The notes below the pieces were generated by a model that saw only the letters and a list, made by a program, of their open reading frames with translations, did not search any database and was not told the origin of the DNA. A program made the position numbers and the translations under genes. From Tannerella sp. (GTDB lineage: Bacteria; Bacteroidota; Bacteroidia; Bacteroidales; Tannerellaceae), in assembly GCA_031276175.1 (NCBI GenBank), contig JAISNP010000035.1, positions 1 through 36,627 of the forward strand: 36,627 nt of DNA, given 5' to 3'. Positions 7,322 to 15,348 of this stretch are shown in pieces; positions within the stretch are counted from its first letter, which is position 1, and every line of letters starts with the position of its first letter.

Positions 7322-8143
7322 ATGGATATACTGGAAGCCATCGTAGCAAACAAACGCCGCGAAGTAGCGGCGCAGAAAGCAGCCGTTTCGCTTGAGACGA
7401 TGCTGTCGATAAGCGGCAGCCATATGGAACGCCCCGTGGTCTCAATGCGCGCGGCGCTCGGCCGGTCGCCCTCCGGCATCATTGCCGAGTTCAAGCGACG
7501 CTCGCCCTCCAAAGGTCTGCTGCATCCGGAGGCAAAGGTCGAAGACGTGGCGACGGCATACGCACGCGGAGGAGCGGCGGCCTGTTCGATTCTGACGGAC
7601 AGCGATTTCTTCGGCGGATCGCTGACCGATCTCCGCCGCGCCCGCGCCGCCGTCGGCCTGCCACTGTTGCGCAAAGATTTCATTGTCGACGAATACCAGC
7701 TTTTTCAGGCGCGGGCGACGGGCGCAGACGCCGTGCTGCTGATTGCGGCCATCCTGACGCCCGACGAGTGCGAGCGGCTGGCACAGACCGCCCATGCGCT
7801 GGAGATGGAGGTGATGCTCGAAATACACGCCGAGGCGGAATTGTCGCATCTCAATCCGCACGTCGACATGCTGGGCGTGAACAACCGTCATCTGGGCACG
7901 TTCGACACTTCGGTCGAAAACTCGTTCCGCCTCGCAGCACAGGCGCGGCGGCACGCGGGCGAAGGCGCCGGCGCTCCGCTGCTCGTATCCGAAAGCGGGC
8001 TGGCGGATGTCGCCGACGTGCACCGGCTGCGGCAGGCCGGATTTCGCGGCTTCCTGATAGGCGAAACGTTTATGAAAACGCCACGTCCGGGCGAAACGCT
8101 GCAAGCCTTTGTCCGCAACCTTACCGCTTTGAGCGAGGAATAA
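7322..8143 (+). CDS. trpC: Indole-3-glycerol phosphate synthase
   Basis: TrpC closes the indole ring, turning CdRP into indole-3-glycerol phosphate. The 273-residue TIM barrel carries IIAEFKRRSPSKG (about residues 52-64, with the catalytic lysine), ILTDSDFFGGS, LLRKDFIVDEYQ and the LGVNNRHLGTF strand, ending with VSESGL and GFLIGETFMK. It is a monofunctional enzyme, since trpF is a separate gene starting 4 bp after the stop. This spacing indicates translational coupling. Confidence 0.96.
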   Translation: MDILEAIVANKRREVAAQKAAVSLETMLSISGSHMERPVVSMRAALGRSPSGIIAEFKRRSPSKGLLHPEAKVEDVATAYARGGAAACSILTDSDFFGGSLTDLRRARAAVGLPLLRKDFIVDEYQLFQARATGADAVLLIAAILTPDECERLAQTAHALEMEVMLEIHAEAELSHLNPHVDMLGVNNRHLGTFDTSVENSFRLAAQARRHAGEGAGAPLLVSESGLADVADVHRLRQAGFRGFLIGETFMKTPRPGETLQAFVRNLTALSEE

Positions 8144-8147
8144 AATC

Positions 8148-8813
8148 ATGTCTGCTCAGGAAATAAAAATTAAAGTGTGCGGAATGCGCGAAGCCGCAAA
8201 CATCCGCGCGGTGGAGCGGCTGGACGTCGACTGGATGGGATTTATCTTCTATCCGCCGTCGCCGCGACACGTCTCCGGCTCCGAGGCGGACGCGGAAGCC
8301 ATCCGCCGGTGCGGGCGGACGAAGGTCGGCGTATTTGTCGACGCACCTGTCGGCGAAATGGCCTACGCGGCGGCACGCTACGGATTAGACTGCCTGCAAC
8401 TGCACGGCAGCGAATCGCCGGACACGTGCCGTGCCGTGCAAACGCTCGGATACCCCGTCATCAAAGCCTTTCACATCGCCGACGCCGACGACCTGAAGCG
8501 CACGGCAGACTACGACGGGGCAGCATCCTTTTTCCTCTTCGACACGAAGTGCGACGGCTTTGGCGGTTCGGGGCGGCGGTTCGACTGGTCGGCGCTGCAC
8601 GCTTACGACCAACCCACACCCTTCATCCTCAGCGGCGGAATCACCCCGCAGTGCGCCGACGAACTGCTGCGCTTCCGCCACCCCGCAATGATCGGCGCAG
8701 ACCTGAACAGCGGCTTCGAACTTGCCCCCGCGCTGAAAGACGCCGGCGCGCTGGACGCATTTATCCGTAAATTAAAACCGAAACATCACGCATCGAACCC
8801 ACAAACCATTTAA
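8148..8813 (+). CDS. trpF: Phosphoribosylanthranilate isomerase
   Basis: TrpF isomerises phosphoribosylanthranilate to CdRP by an Amadori rearrangement. The 221-residue TIM barrel has the general-base cysteine in IKVCGM (C11), DWMGFIFYPPSPRHV, LQLHGSES, the catalytic Asp in LFDTKCDGFGGSG (D132) and a phosphate-binding FILSGGI loop. The start follows trpC by 4 bp and trpA begins 10 bp after the stop. Length is normal for the family. Confidence 0.95.
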   Translation: MSAQEIKIKVCGMREAANIRAVERLDVDWMGFIFYPPSPRHVSGSEADAEAIRRCGRTKVGVFVDAPVGEMAYAAARYGLDCLQLHGSESPDTCRAVQTLGYPVIKAFHIADADDLKRTADYDGAASFFLFDTKCDGFGGSGRRFDWSALHAYDQPTPFILSGGITPQCADELLRFRHPAMIGADLNSGFELAPALKDAGALDAFIRKLKPKHHASNPQTI

Positions 8814-8823
8814 CAATTATCGC

Positions 8824-9600
8824 ATGAATCGCATTACACAACTCTTCGAATCCTGCAAACAGGGCGGCATCCTGTCCGTATATTTCACCGCAGGCTATCC
8901 CGCCCTCCACGACACGAAGCCCATACTCGAAGCGCTCGAAAGCCGCGGCGTACATATGGCCGAAATAGGCATCCCCTTTTCCGACCCGCTGGCCGACGGC
9001 CCCGTCATACAGCAGTCGTCCGCACAGGCGTTGCGCAACGGCATGTCGCTTCGGCTCCTCTTCCGGCAACTGCGCGACATACGCCGCACGGTCAACATCC
9101 CGCTCATCCTCATGGGATACCTCAACCCCGTGATGCAATACGGCTTCGAAGCCTTCTGCCGCGCCTGCACCGACGCCGGCATAGACGGAATCATCATCCC
9201 CGACCTGCCATTCGACGACTACACGGCAAGCTACAAAGCCACAGCCGAACGTCACGGACTGAAAATCATCATGCTCGTCACGCCCGAAACGCCGGACGCA
9301 CGCATCCGCCTGATTGACCGCCACACCGGCGGATTCATCTACGCCGTGTCGAGCGCCTCCGTCACCGGCGCGCAAAAAGAATTTGACGAAAACAGCCAAG
9401 CCTTCTTTCGCCGCATCCGCGCAATGCACCTGCGCAATCCGCACCTCATCGGCTTCGGCGTCGGCAATAAAGCCACTTACGACGCCGCGCTTGCCCACGC
9501 GCACGGCGCCATCATCGGAAGCCGGTTTGTCGGGCTGCTCCAACAAAGCGCCTCGCCGGAAGAAGCCGTCGACAGGCTGCTCCGGGCAATTACCGTCTGA
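8824..9600 (+). CDS. trpA: Tryptophan synthase alpha chain
   Basis: TrpA cleaves indole-3-glycerol phosphate and channels indole to TrpB. The 258-residue TIM barrel shows SVYFTAGYP (18-26) and MAEIGIPFSDPLADGP with the catalytic Glu47 and Asp58, then GIIIPDLPFDDY, GGFIYAVSSASVTGA and GFGVGNK. It is the last gene of the operon, at the opposite end from trpB as usual in Bacteroidota. No strong intrinsic terminator follows directly. The first good hairpin is at 9731-9750. Confidence 0.96.
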   Translation: MNRITQLFESCKQGGILSVYFTAGYPALHDTKPILEALESRGVHMAEIGIPFSDPLADGPVIQQSSAQALRNGMSLRLLFRQLRDIRRTVNIPLILMGYLNPVMQYGFEAFCRACTDAGIDGIIIPDLPFDDYTASYKATAERHGLKIIMLVTPETPDARIRLIDRHTGGFIYAVSSASVTGAQKEFDENSQAFFRRIRAMHLRNPHLIGFGVGNKATYDAALAHAHGAIIGSRFVGLLQQSASPEEAVDRLLRAITV

Positions 9601-9683
9601 CCACGCCGGCCACCGCGACGCCCGGCGCTTTCCCATTCTTTTTTCATCCCGTAAAGGTATGCTTTTTTTTGATTGCACGTAAC

Positions 9684-9758
9684 ATGAGTAATAAAGATGA
9701 AGAAAGTAAAAATAACGAAAAAAAGTACCGAAAATCTCTGCGGAGATTTTTCGACTAA
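9684..9758 (+). CDS. Possible small basic/acidic peptide, doubtful
   Basis: ATG at 9684 opens 24 codons reading MSNKDEESKNNEKKYRKSL, then RRFFD and TAA. The peptide is very rich in charged residues and contains no hydrophobic core. Its 3' end is the 9731-9750 hairpin itself, and the frame could be chance in an AT-rich spacer. I recognise no family. Confidence 0.18.
   Translation: MSNKDEESKNNEKKYRKSLRRFFD
9731..9750. terminator. Short hairpin, possible trp operon terminator
   Basis: A perfect 8-bp stem, AAAATCTC with GAGATTTT, encloses a TGCG tetraloop. It lies 131 bp after trpA. The following T run is short (TTTTTC counting the stem end), so termination strength is uncertain. Confidence 0.4.
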
Positions 9759-9852
9759 AATACACGTTTCCGACCCGTGGTTACGAAAATTTTGCCGTTC
9801 AGGCAAAGGGAGAAAAGACTAAACCTGATGCTGCGTAACATGAGTTAATGAT

Positions 9853-9860
9853 TATCTTTG
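9853..9860 (+). promoter_or_regulatory. -7 box of the Rid/chorismatase-like gene
   Basis: TATCTTTG matches TAnnTTTG and lies 68 bp before the start at 9929. No clear -33 TTTG is seen. Confidence 0.5.
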
Positions 9861-9928
9861 TCGGCGGATAAAACAATTGTCCGCAAAACGAAACGGGTAC
9901 GACGCCTTGTTTCCTTTACAAAACAGAT

Positions 9929-11068
9929 ATGAACTACCGTACATTAGAATGGAAAGATTTGTCGGTTCACGCCCGGCTCGGCATTTTCAGCCGACCGGGG
10001 GCGAATATCCCCGAATATCACACGATACTCCGAATCACCAATACCACATACGACGCAGTGCGCCGGCACGAACGCATGGAAAGAGCCGTCGGACGGCTGC
10101 TTGAAGAATTGCCCGGCGCCGAAATCGTCTGGAAACGTTATCTCGTCGACGACGCTGCCGGCCAATACCCGCTCATCCCGCGCGGACAGGGCGACGCAGC
10201 CGTTTCCGTCGTGCAGCAACCGCCCGCCGACGGTAGCAAAGTCGCATTGTGGCTATACCTGATACCCGGCGGATTCCTGTCCGGCAATGAACGGGCTGCG
10301 GTTGTCACACACTCGGAGTACCGCCATCTATTTCACACACAGTTGTATGCGCCTGCCAACGACGAAGCGGAACAAACGAGGCTCATGTTCATGCAATACA
10401 TCGACCTTCTCTCGACCGAAGGGTGCACACTGGCCGACAACTGTATGCGGACGTGGATTTTCGTACAAGCCATCGACGTGCGCTACGCGGGAATGGTGGC
10501 CGCGCGCAGGACGTGTTTCGAACGGGAAGGATTGACAAAAGATACGCATTTTATTGCCGGTACGGGCATCGAAGGGAAGCACGTACGTCCCGATACGCGG
10601 GTGTTTATGGACGCTTACGCCGTCGAAGGGCTGCTGCCCGAACAAATCCGCTACCTTCGCGCCCCGACGCATCTCAACCCGACGCACGAGTATGGCGTGA
10701 CATTCGAGCGCGGCACGGCCATACAGTACGGCGACCGCCGGCACGTCTTCATTTCCGGTACGGCAAGCATCAACAATCGTGGAGAAATCGTACATCCCTC
10801 GGATGTGACGAAACAGGCCGGACGCATGTGGGAAAACATCCTGACGCTTCTCTGCGAGGCCGGCGCCGGTGCGGAAGATATTGCCTGCATGATCGTATAC
10901 TTGCGCAATGCCCCGGACTACCGGATTATTCGCGACTGGCTGGCGGAAACCTGTCCGCACGTGCCCAAAGCAGTCGTATGGGCGCCCGTATGCCGTCCGG
11001 GCTGGCTGATAGAAGCGGAGTGTATGGCCATAACCGCTGCAGAAAACGGGCGGTTTGCGGCGTTTTGA
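9929..11068 (+). CDS. Rid (YjgF) fold protein, chorismatase (FkbO/Hyg5)-like
   Basis: This 379-residue soluble protein has a divergent N-terminal half and a C-terminal RidA/YjgF-type domain (about 250-370). The C-terminal domain contains FISGTASI at 274-281, then GEIVHPSDVTKQAGRMWENI and CMIVYLRN. The pairing of an N-terminal domain with a Rid-like domain, and the GTASI segment, resemble chorismatases (FkbO, Hyg5, XanB2), which hydrolyse or convert chorismate. That assignment is inference from motifs and length. A plain Rid-superfamily role, such as enamine/imine hydrolysis, is the alternative. It has its own promoter region after the trp operon, the major chorismate consumer in this window. 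It converges with mtgA, with 2 bp between the stop codons. Confidence 0.6.
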   Translation: MNYRTLEWKDLSVHARLGIFSRPGANIPEYHTILRITNTTYDAVRRHERMERAVGRLLEELPGAEIVWKRYLVDDAAGQYPLIPRGQGDAAVSVVQQPPADGSKVALWLYLIPGGFLSGNERAAVVTHSEYRHLFHTQLYAPANDEAEQTRLMFMQYIDLLSTEGCTLADNCMRTWIFVQAIDVRYAGMVAARRTCFEREGLTKDTHFIAGTGIEGKHVRPDTRVFMDAYAVEGLLPEQIRYLRAPTHLNPTHEYGVTFERGTAIQYGDRRHVFISGTASINNRGEIVHPSDVTKQAGRMWENILTLLCEAGAGAEDIACMIVYLRNAPDYRIIRDWLAETCPHVPKAVVWAPVCRPGWLIEAECMAITAAENGRFAAF

Positions 11069-11070
11069 CG

Positions 11071-11763
11071 TCACTTGTTTTTGCGGTATCCCATCTCGAC
11101 CGTTTCGATTTTCTGCATCAGTGAGAGGATGTCGGCCTGTCGCTTTTGTATATACGGAGATGGTTTTAAGGGATTTCGTTTGAGGGGATTCGGCAATATT
11201 GCCGCCAGCAGCGCCGACTCGTTTCGCGTCAATTGCGCCGCATGTTTGGCAAAATAGACTTGTGCGGCCGCTTCGACACCGTAAATACCGGCTCCCATTT
11301 CGATGGAGTTGAGATACACCTCCATGATGCGCTCCTTTCCCCATATCCACTCGGTCAGCAGCGTGAAGTATGCTTCCAGTCCTTTCCTGAACATAGTCTT
11401 ACCCTGCCACAGGAATACGTTTTTTGCGGTTTGCTGCGAGATGGTGCTGGCGCCTCTGAGACGGCGGCCGCTTCTGGCTTCGTCGATGGCTTTTTGGATT
11501 TGTTCGCGGTCAAAACCGTGGTGTTCCATGAACCGATTGTCTTCCGACGCCATCACAGCCTGTATCATGGACTGCGAAATACGGTCTATCGGCACCCATT
11601 TGTGTTTTATCTCTTTGGCTTCCTTGTTGTATAATCGGATAAACATCAGCGGCGTATAATATACGGGAACATATTTGTACACGAAAACAAGCGCGATGCT
11701 GAACAGAAACAGCGCGATGAGCAGATTTCTGCACAGGACAAATATGCGCTTCAGTATTTTCAT
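11071..11763 (-). CDS. mtgA: Monofunctional biosynthetic peptidoglycan transglycosylase
   Basis: This 230-residue GT51 enzyme polymerises lipid II into glycan strands. Residues about 10-30 form one N-terminal membrane anchor. The catalytic glutamate lies in MASEDNRFMEHHGFD. Further GT51 motifs are RGASTISQQTAKNVFLW, KGLEAYFTLLTEWIWGKERIMEVYLN and GVEAAAQVYF. There is no transpeptidase domain, so it is MtgA and not a class A PBP. It is the last gene of the bamD-rpoZ-DUF4293-mtgA run, with a 62-bp gap after DUF4293. Confidence 0.93.
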   Translation of the reverse strand: MKILKRIFVLCRNLLIALFLFSIALVFVYKYVPVYYTPLMFIRLYNKEAKEIKHKWVPIDRISQSMIQAVMASEDNRFMEHHGFDREQIQKAIDEARSGRRLRGASTISQQTAKNVFLWQGKTMFRKGLEAYFTLLTEWIWGKERIMEVYLNSIEMGAGIYGVEAAAQVYFAKHAAQLTRNESALLAAILPNPLKRNPLKPSPYIQKRQADILSLMQKIETVEMGYRKNK

Positions 11764-11825
11764 ATGCCGAATCGGATGAGTGTAGCGCGCGTGCAGGAGG
11801 ATTGATTGCCCGCGGCCAGTTTGCG

Positions 11826-12287
11826 TTACCTCAGACGGTTGAGCGAACGTATGAGCACTTCGTCCGCCCCAATATTTCTTATGGCAAGATAATTGAATAT
11901 GAGTGCAACAAACGGAAAAGACAGCGCGATACGCACGCTGAACCCGAATGACTCGGACTGCCCCGCAATCTTCCAGACGAAAAAGGCGAACAAGCCGTAG
12001 AAAGCAATCATAAGAATTGCATTGAACACGCAGAGCCGAATCTGCAAGACACGCTTTTTATAAAGGAAAACGGTAGCCAGCGCAAGCAAAGCGATGATAC
12101 TTGCCAAAACCATCAATGCCCATGAGGGATAAACAAGTTTGGCGGGCGTCGTCATCGTACTCATGCCGGAAGCGTCGAACGCATAAAACGCATCGCCGGA
12201 GCGAATCACAGCCAGCGGCAGGAAAAGCATTGCCATCGTCAAGCCGGCAACCAGAAGCAGATAAAGTGTTTGTATGCGCTGTATCAT
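11826..12287 (-). CDS. DUF4293 four-helix membrane protein
   Basis: A 153-residue protein beginning MIQRIQTLYLLLVAGLTMAM, which is typical of DUF4293. Four hydrophobic segments are visible (about 5-25, 53-75, 82-104 and 120-140), with a short periplasmic stretch after the first. Function is unknown. In Bacteroidota it regularly follows rpoZ, as it does here at 13 bp, so the two are probably co-transcribed. Confidence 0.8.
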   Translation of the reverse strand: MIQRIQTLYLLLVAGLTMAMLFLPLAVIRSGDAFYAFDASGMSTMTTPAKLVYPSWALMVLASIIALLALATVFLYKKRVLQIRLCVFNAILMIAFYGLFAFFVWKIAGQSESFGFSVRIALSFPFVALIFNYLAIRNIGADEVLIRSLNRLR

Positions 12288-12300
12288 GGGAAACGCGCCG

Positions 12301-12633
12301 TCAGAAATTGTTTTTATCCTTTACGGGATTCTTGTAGAAAAGTTTGCCGTCTTCAAATTCCTGCGCGGCAATGAGGGTCGGTTTAGGCAGTTTCTCGTAG
12401 TAGCGCGAGATTTCGATCTGCTCCCTGTTTTCAAAAACTTCCTCAAGGCTGTCGTTGATGGAGGCAAAGGCCTGTAATTTCTGTTCCAAATCCTGCTTCA
12501 TCCTTACGGAAATCTGATTGGAACGTTTGGCGATAACCATCAAGGTTTCATACACGTTACCCACCTCTTCGGTCAGTTTAATCATATCGCGCGTAACGGT
12601 CGTCAGCGGTGCATTGGTTTTACGATAATCCAT
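12301..12633 (-). CDS. rpoZ: RNA polymerase omega (Rpb6-like) subunit
   Basis: This 110-residue protein has the Bacteroidota omega pattern. It carries a short N-terminal segment, then VGNVYETLMVIAKRSNQIS, corresponding to the omega/Rpb6 helix that clamps the beta-prime C terminus. A charged helix and EFEDGKLFYKNP follow at the end. It sits 27 bp downstream of bamD and upstream of DUF4293, the usual order in this phylum. It has no enzymatic motif and none is expected. Confidence 0.85.
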   Translation of the reverse strand: MDYRKTNAPLTTVTRDMIKLTEEVGNVYETLMVIAKRSNQISVRMKQDLEQKLQAFASINDSLEEVFENREQIEISRYYEKLPKPTLIAAQEFEDGKLFYKNPVKDKNNF

Positions 12634-12660
12634 AGTTATATGTTGTTCTATTTGTACGAA

Positions 12661-13467
12661 TTAATAATTATTGCTTATTTGTTTGTCCGCATATTCATAG
12701 AATTTGCGGACTTGCTTAATATATTTTCCTTCCGGATATTCGTTTGTATAATTGTAATATTCGTCTACGACTTCGCGGTAGCGCCCTTGCAGGCGGTCTT
12801 CGATGCTGACAAGCGCCAACTCATATTTAGCCCGTATTTTCAGAAAGATAAACTCCTCGCGGTATTTGGAATACGGATAGTCCTTCAGCGCGTTTTCGGC
12901 GGTGATGACACACGCACGATAGTTGTTTCCCATATACGTGCTCAGGTTATAATACAGTCGCGCACTCAACAATTCCTTATACGCCAACTTCTCCTGCAAT
13001 TCGAACAGGATGTCCTGCGCCTGTTTGGCGTGTTCGCTCTGCGGATAATATTCCATGTAGAGCTGGAGTTGGCTTATCGCTTCGTATGTTTGCTTTTGGT
13101 CTAAACGCGGATCGGGCGAATCAAGGTAAAGCCCGTAACCCGAATAGAAACGCGCCAATTCGACAAACTCGCCTTTCGGATAGGTCTGGTAATACTGTTT
13201 GAAATATTCCGATGCCGTTTGGTAATCTTTCTGCCCGTAGTAGCTTTGCGCCAGTAAATACAGCGATTCTTCGGCATTTGAGGTACCTCTGAAAACAAGT
13301 ATGACTTCTTCGAGCAAGGTGGCCGATTTGACGAACTTGCCCTCGTTGAAATATTTCTTGGCATAAGAATACTTCAATTCATAATCCGTACTTTTCAGTA
13401 TTTTGTTATATTCTCCACACGAAGAACACGCTAATACAATTCCTGCCCACAACAGAAATTTCTTCAT
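12661..13467 (-). CDS. bamD: Outer membrane assembly lipoprotein BamD
   Basis: BamD is the essential lipoprotein of the BAM complex, which inserts outer-membrane proteins. The 268-residue protein has a lipoprotein signal ending LACSSCGEYNK. C14 fits the lipobox V-L-A-C, while C17 aligns with the usual CGEYNKxLKSTDY start of Bacteroidota BamD. The rest is TPR helices, with LLAQSYYGQKDYQTASEYF, TYPKGEF and YYPQSEHAKQA. It leads the bamD-rpoZ-DUF4293 group and has a -7 box at 13488-13495. Confidence 0.93.
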   Translation of the reverse strand: MKKFLLWAGIVLACSSCGEYNKILKSTDYELKYSYAKKYFNEGKFVKSATLLEEVILVFRGTSNAEESLYLLAQSYYGQKDYQTASEYFKQYYQTYPKGEFVELARFYSGYGLYLDSPDPRLDQKQTYEAISQLQLYMEYYPQSEHAKQAQDILFELQEKLAYKELLSARLYYNLSTYMGNNYRACVITAENALKDYPYSKYREEFIFLKIRAKYELALVSIEDRLQGRYREVVDEYYNYTNEYPEGKYIKQVRKFYEYADKQISNNY

Positions 13468-13487
13468 TTTCCGTATTTTTTAGGTCG

Positions 13488-13495
13488 CAAAGGTA
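13488..13495 (-). promoter_or_regulatory. -7 box of bamD
   Basis: The minus strand reads TACCTTTG, 20 bases before the bamD start. It matches the Bacteroidota consensus. Confidence 0.6.
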
Positions 13496-13539
13496 ATGCT
13501 TTCCCGAAGAATCATCGCTGCACGAAACGTTAATAATGA

Positions 13540-13965
13540 TTACAGTCGGTACAGCTCGCTGGCCGCAAGCAGTTCCAATTTATTTTCGGTCAGTACTTTT
13601 TCGCATTTCTCAATGTCGTCGGGACGGATAATCACGTGCGCCGATTCGCCTTCCGAAAAAGCATACATGTATTCGATAAATATCTCCGCTCGGGTAATAA
13701 TATCCATTGCTTTACCGAGCGCGCCCGGCCGGTTCGGGCAATGCAGGCAAATCACATCGGCTTCCGATACGGCATATTTGTTGTCGCGAAGCACCTGGAG
13801 CGCCTTGTCCGTATCGGATACAATCAGACGCAATATGCCGAAATCCGAATTTTCGGAGACGGTAAACGCCGTCATGTTTATGTTTTCCTTACCCAGCAAC
13901 TTGGCCACTTCCGTGAAACGACCCTGCCTGTTTTCCAAAAATATGGATAATTGTTTAATGTACAT
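13540..13965 (-). CDS. Tandem ACT-domain protein
   Basis: A 141-residue protein made of two ACT domains. The first starts IKQLSIFLENRQGRFTEVAKLL and the second CLHCPNRPGALGKAMDII, each with the Gly-Arg or Gly-Ala turn of an amino-acid binding ACT fold. It has no catalytic domain, so it is probably a ligand-sensing regulator. It lies 24 bp after paaK on the same strand. In Bacteroidota and archaea such two-ACT proteins are commonly found next to phenylacetate-CoA ligase homologues, and an aromatic amino acid ligand is plausible but unproven. Confidence 0.85.
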   Translation of the reverse strand: MYIKQLSIFLENRQGRFTEVAKLLGKENINMTAFTVSENSDFGILRLIVSDTDKALQVLRDNKYAVSEADVICLHCPNRPGALGKAMDIITRAEIFIEYMYAFSEGESAHVIIRPDDIEKCEKVLTENKLELLAASELYRL

Positions 13966-13989
13966 AATGCTTTATTTTATATTTAACGG

Positions 13990-15291
13990 TTAATCAAATT
14001 TTCGTTTGTCAATTACTCGTTTGGCTTTTCCCTGGCTGCGCTCAATGCTGCGGGGTTCTACCAATTTCACATCGGGAGAAATGCCCAGCACGCTTTGCAG
14101 ACGGTGGGTGATGTGTTTTTTCAGGTCGAGTATTCTCGACATTTCGTCCGAATAGAAGTCTTCTTTTACTTCGACCTGTATTTCAAAGGTATCGAGATTG
14201 TTCACACGGTCGACGGTCAGGAGGTAATGCGGTTCGAGTTGCGGCAGTTCGCAGATGACCGATTCGACTTGCGAGGGAAATACATTCACGCCTCTTATGA
14301 TGAGCATGTCGTCGCAACGTCCGAGAATCCTCGACATCCTGACGGAAGTACGTCCGCACGCACATTTTTCGTAAGTCAGGCTGGTGAGGTCGCGCGTACG
14401 GAAGCGCAGCAGCGGCATTCCTTCTTTGGTAATGGTAGAAAATACCAGTTCGCCGGTTTGGCCTTCGGGGACGGGTTCGCCGGTTTCGGGATTCACTATT
14501 TCCGGATAGAAATGGTCTTCGCACAAGTGCGTCCCGTTTTGATATTCACATTCGTGTCCTACTCCGGGGCCTATGATTTCGGTCAAGCCGTAGAGGTCGT
14601 ATGCCTTGATACCCAGTTTTTCTTCGAGTTCCCTGCGCATACCTTCCGTCCACGGCTCGGCGCCGAATGCGCCGATACGCAATTTAAATTCTTCGCGCGG
14701 GATGCCCGAATCGAGCAGCGCATCGGCGAGGTAGAGGGCATACGAAGGCGTACAGGCCAGCCCTACCGAGCCGAGGTCGTGCATCAGCATGATTTGTTTT
14801 TCGGTATTGCCGCTCGAAGTGGGGAGCACCGTCCCTCCGATGGTTTCGACCGCACAGTGTGCGCCCAGTCCACCCGTGAAGAGGCCGTAGCCGTAGGATA
14901 CCTGCACTACGTCGTTACGGCCGAGACCGTAGGCGGTAAAGCATCGCGCGCCGGATTCGCCCCATATACTAAGGTCATTGCGCGTGTATCCTGCGACAAT
15001 CGGCTTGCCGGTAGTGCCGGAGGAGGCCTGCAGGCGGACGATTTCCGAAATAGGTACGCTCAGAAGACCGTAGGGATAGTAGTCGCGCAGGTCTTTTTTC
15101 GACGTAAAAGGCAATTTCACGATGTCGTCAAGTGTTTGAATATCGGCAGGCGTCACTCCTTTTTCCTGCATCCGCTTGCGGTAAGGCTCACAGTTGTGAT
15201 ATACGCGCTCTACCGTTCTTTTCAGGCGTATCCCCTGAAGTTTACGCATGTCCGTGCGGGACATGCACTCCATTGTTTCGTTCCAAATCAT
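13990..15291 (-). CDS. paaK: Phenylacetate-CoA ligase
   Basis: This 433-residue ANL-superfamily adenylate-forming enzyme activates phenylacetate or other aryl acids with ATP and CoA. The P-loop SSGTTGKP lies at residues 90-97. YDLYGLTEIIGPGVGHEC, GELVFSTITKEGMPLLRFRTRDLT and GRCDDMLIIRGVNVFPSQVE are diagnostic of PaaK. The C-terminal lysine region is SQGKAKRVIDKR. No other paa degradation genes are near. With the adjacent ACT protein it more likely serves fermentative aromatic amino acid metabolism, arylacetate being activated or recycled, than aerobic phenylacetate breakdown. A -7 box lies upstream at 15323-15330. Confidence 0.92.
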   Translation of the reverse strand: MIWNETMECMSRTDMRKLQGIRLKRTVERVYHNCEPYRKRMQEKGVTPADIQTLDDIVKLPFTSKKDLRDYYPYGLLSVPISEIVRLQASSGTTGKPIVAGYTRNDLSIWGESGARCFTAYGLGRNDVVQVSYGYGLFTGGLGAHCAVETIGGTVLPTSSGNTEKQIMLMHDLGSVGLACTPSYALYLADALLDSGIPREEFKLRIGAFGAEPWTEGMRRELEEKLGIKAYDLYGLTEIIGPGVGHECEYQNGTHLCEDHFYPEIVNPETGEPVPEGQTGELVFSTITKEGMPLLRFRTRDLTSLTYEKCACGRTSVRMSRILGRCDDMLIIRGVNVFPSQVESVICELPQLEPHYLLTVDRVNNLDTFEIQVEVKEDFYSDEMSRILDLKKHITHRLQSVLGISPDVKLVEPRSIERSQGKAKRVIDKRKFD

Positions 15292-15322
15292 ACCGATTAA
15301 AGATTTCCGATTAATTATGTTG

Positions 15323-15330
15323 CAAATATA
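15323..15330 (-). promoter_or_regulatory. -7 box of paaK
   Basis: The minus strand reads TATATTTG in the 57-bp gap between the threonine aldolase stop and the paaK start, so paaK and the ACT gene can be transcribed separately from the cysS group. Confidence 0.55.
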
Positions 15331-15348
15331 TGATTTAATTCCGCAGGA

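Larger units (their letters stand above)
9601..9928. other. 328-bp intergenic region after trpA with hairpins and a 12-bp direct repeat
   Basis: It holds a perfect 8-bp hairpin AAAATCTC-TGCG-GAGATTTT (9731-9750), a second hairpin TTTGCC-GTTCA-GGCAAA (9791-9807), and CGTAACATGAGT twice (9678-9689 and 9834-9845). It also holds a -7 box TATCTTTG (9853-9860) for the next gene. A 24-codon charged ORF starts inside the first repeat copy at 9684 and ends at 9758. Confidence 0.55.

Noticed and set aside
14095-15300. 401-codon plus-strand frame antisense to paaK
   Set aside because: PaaK on the other strand has all family motifs, and the plus frame has none.
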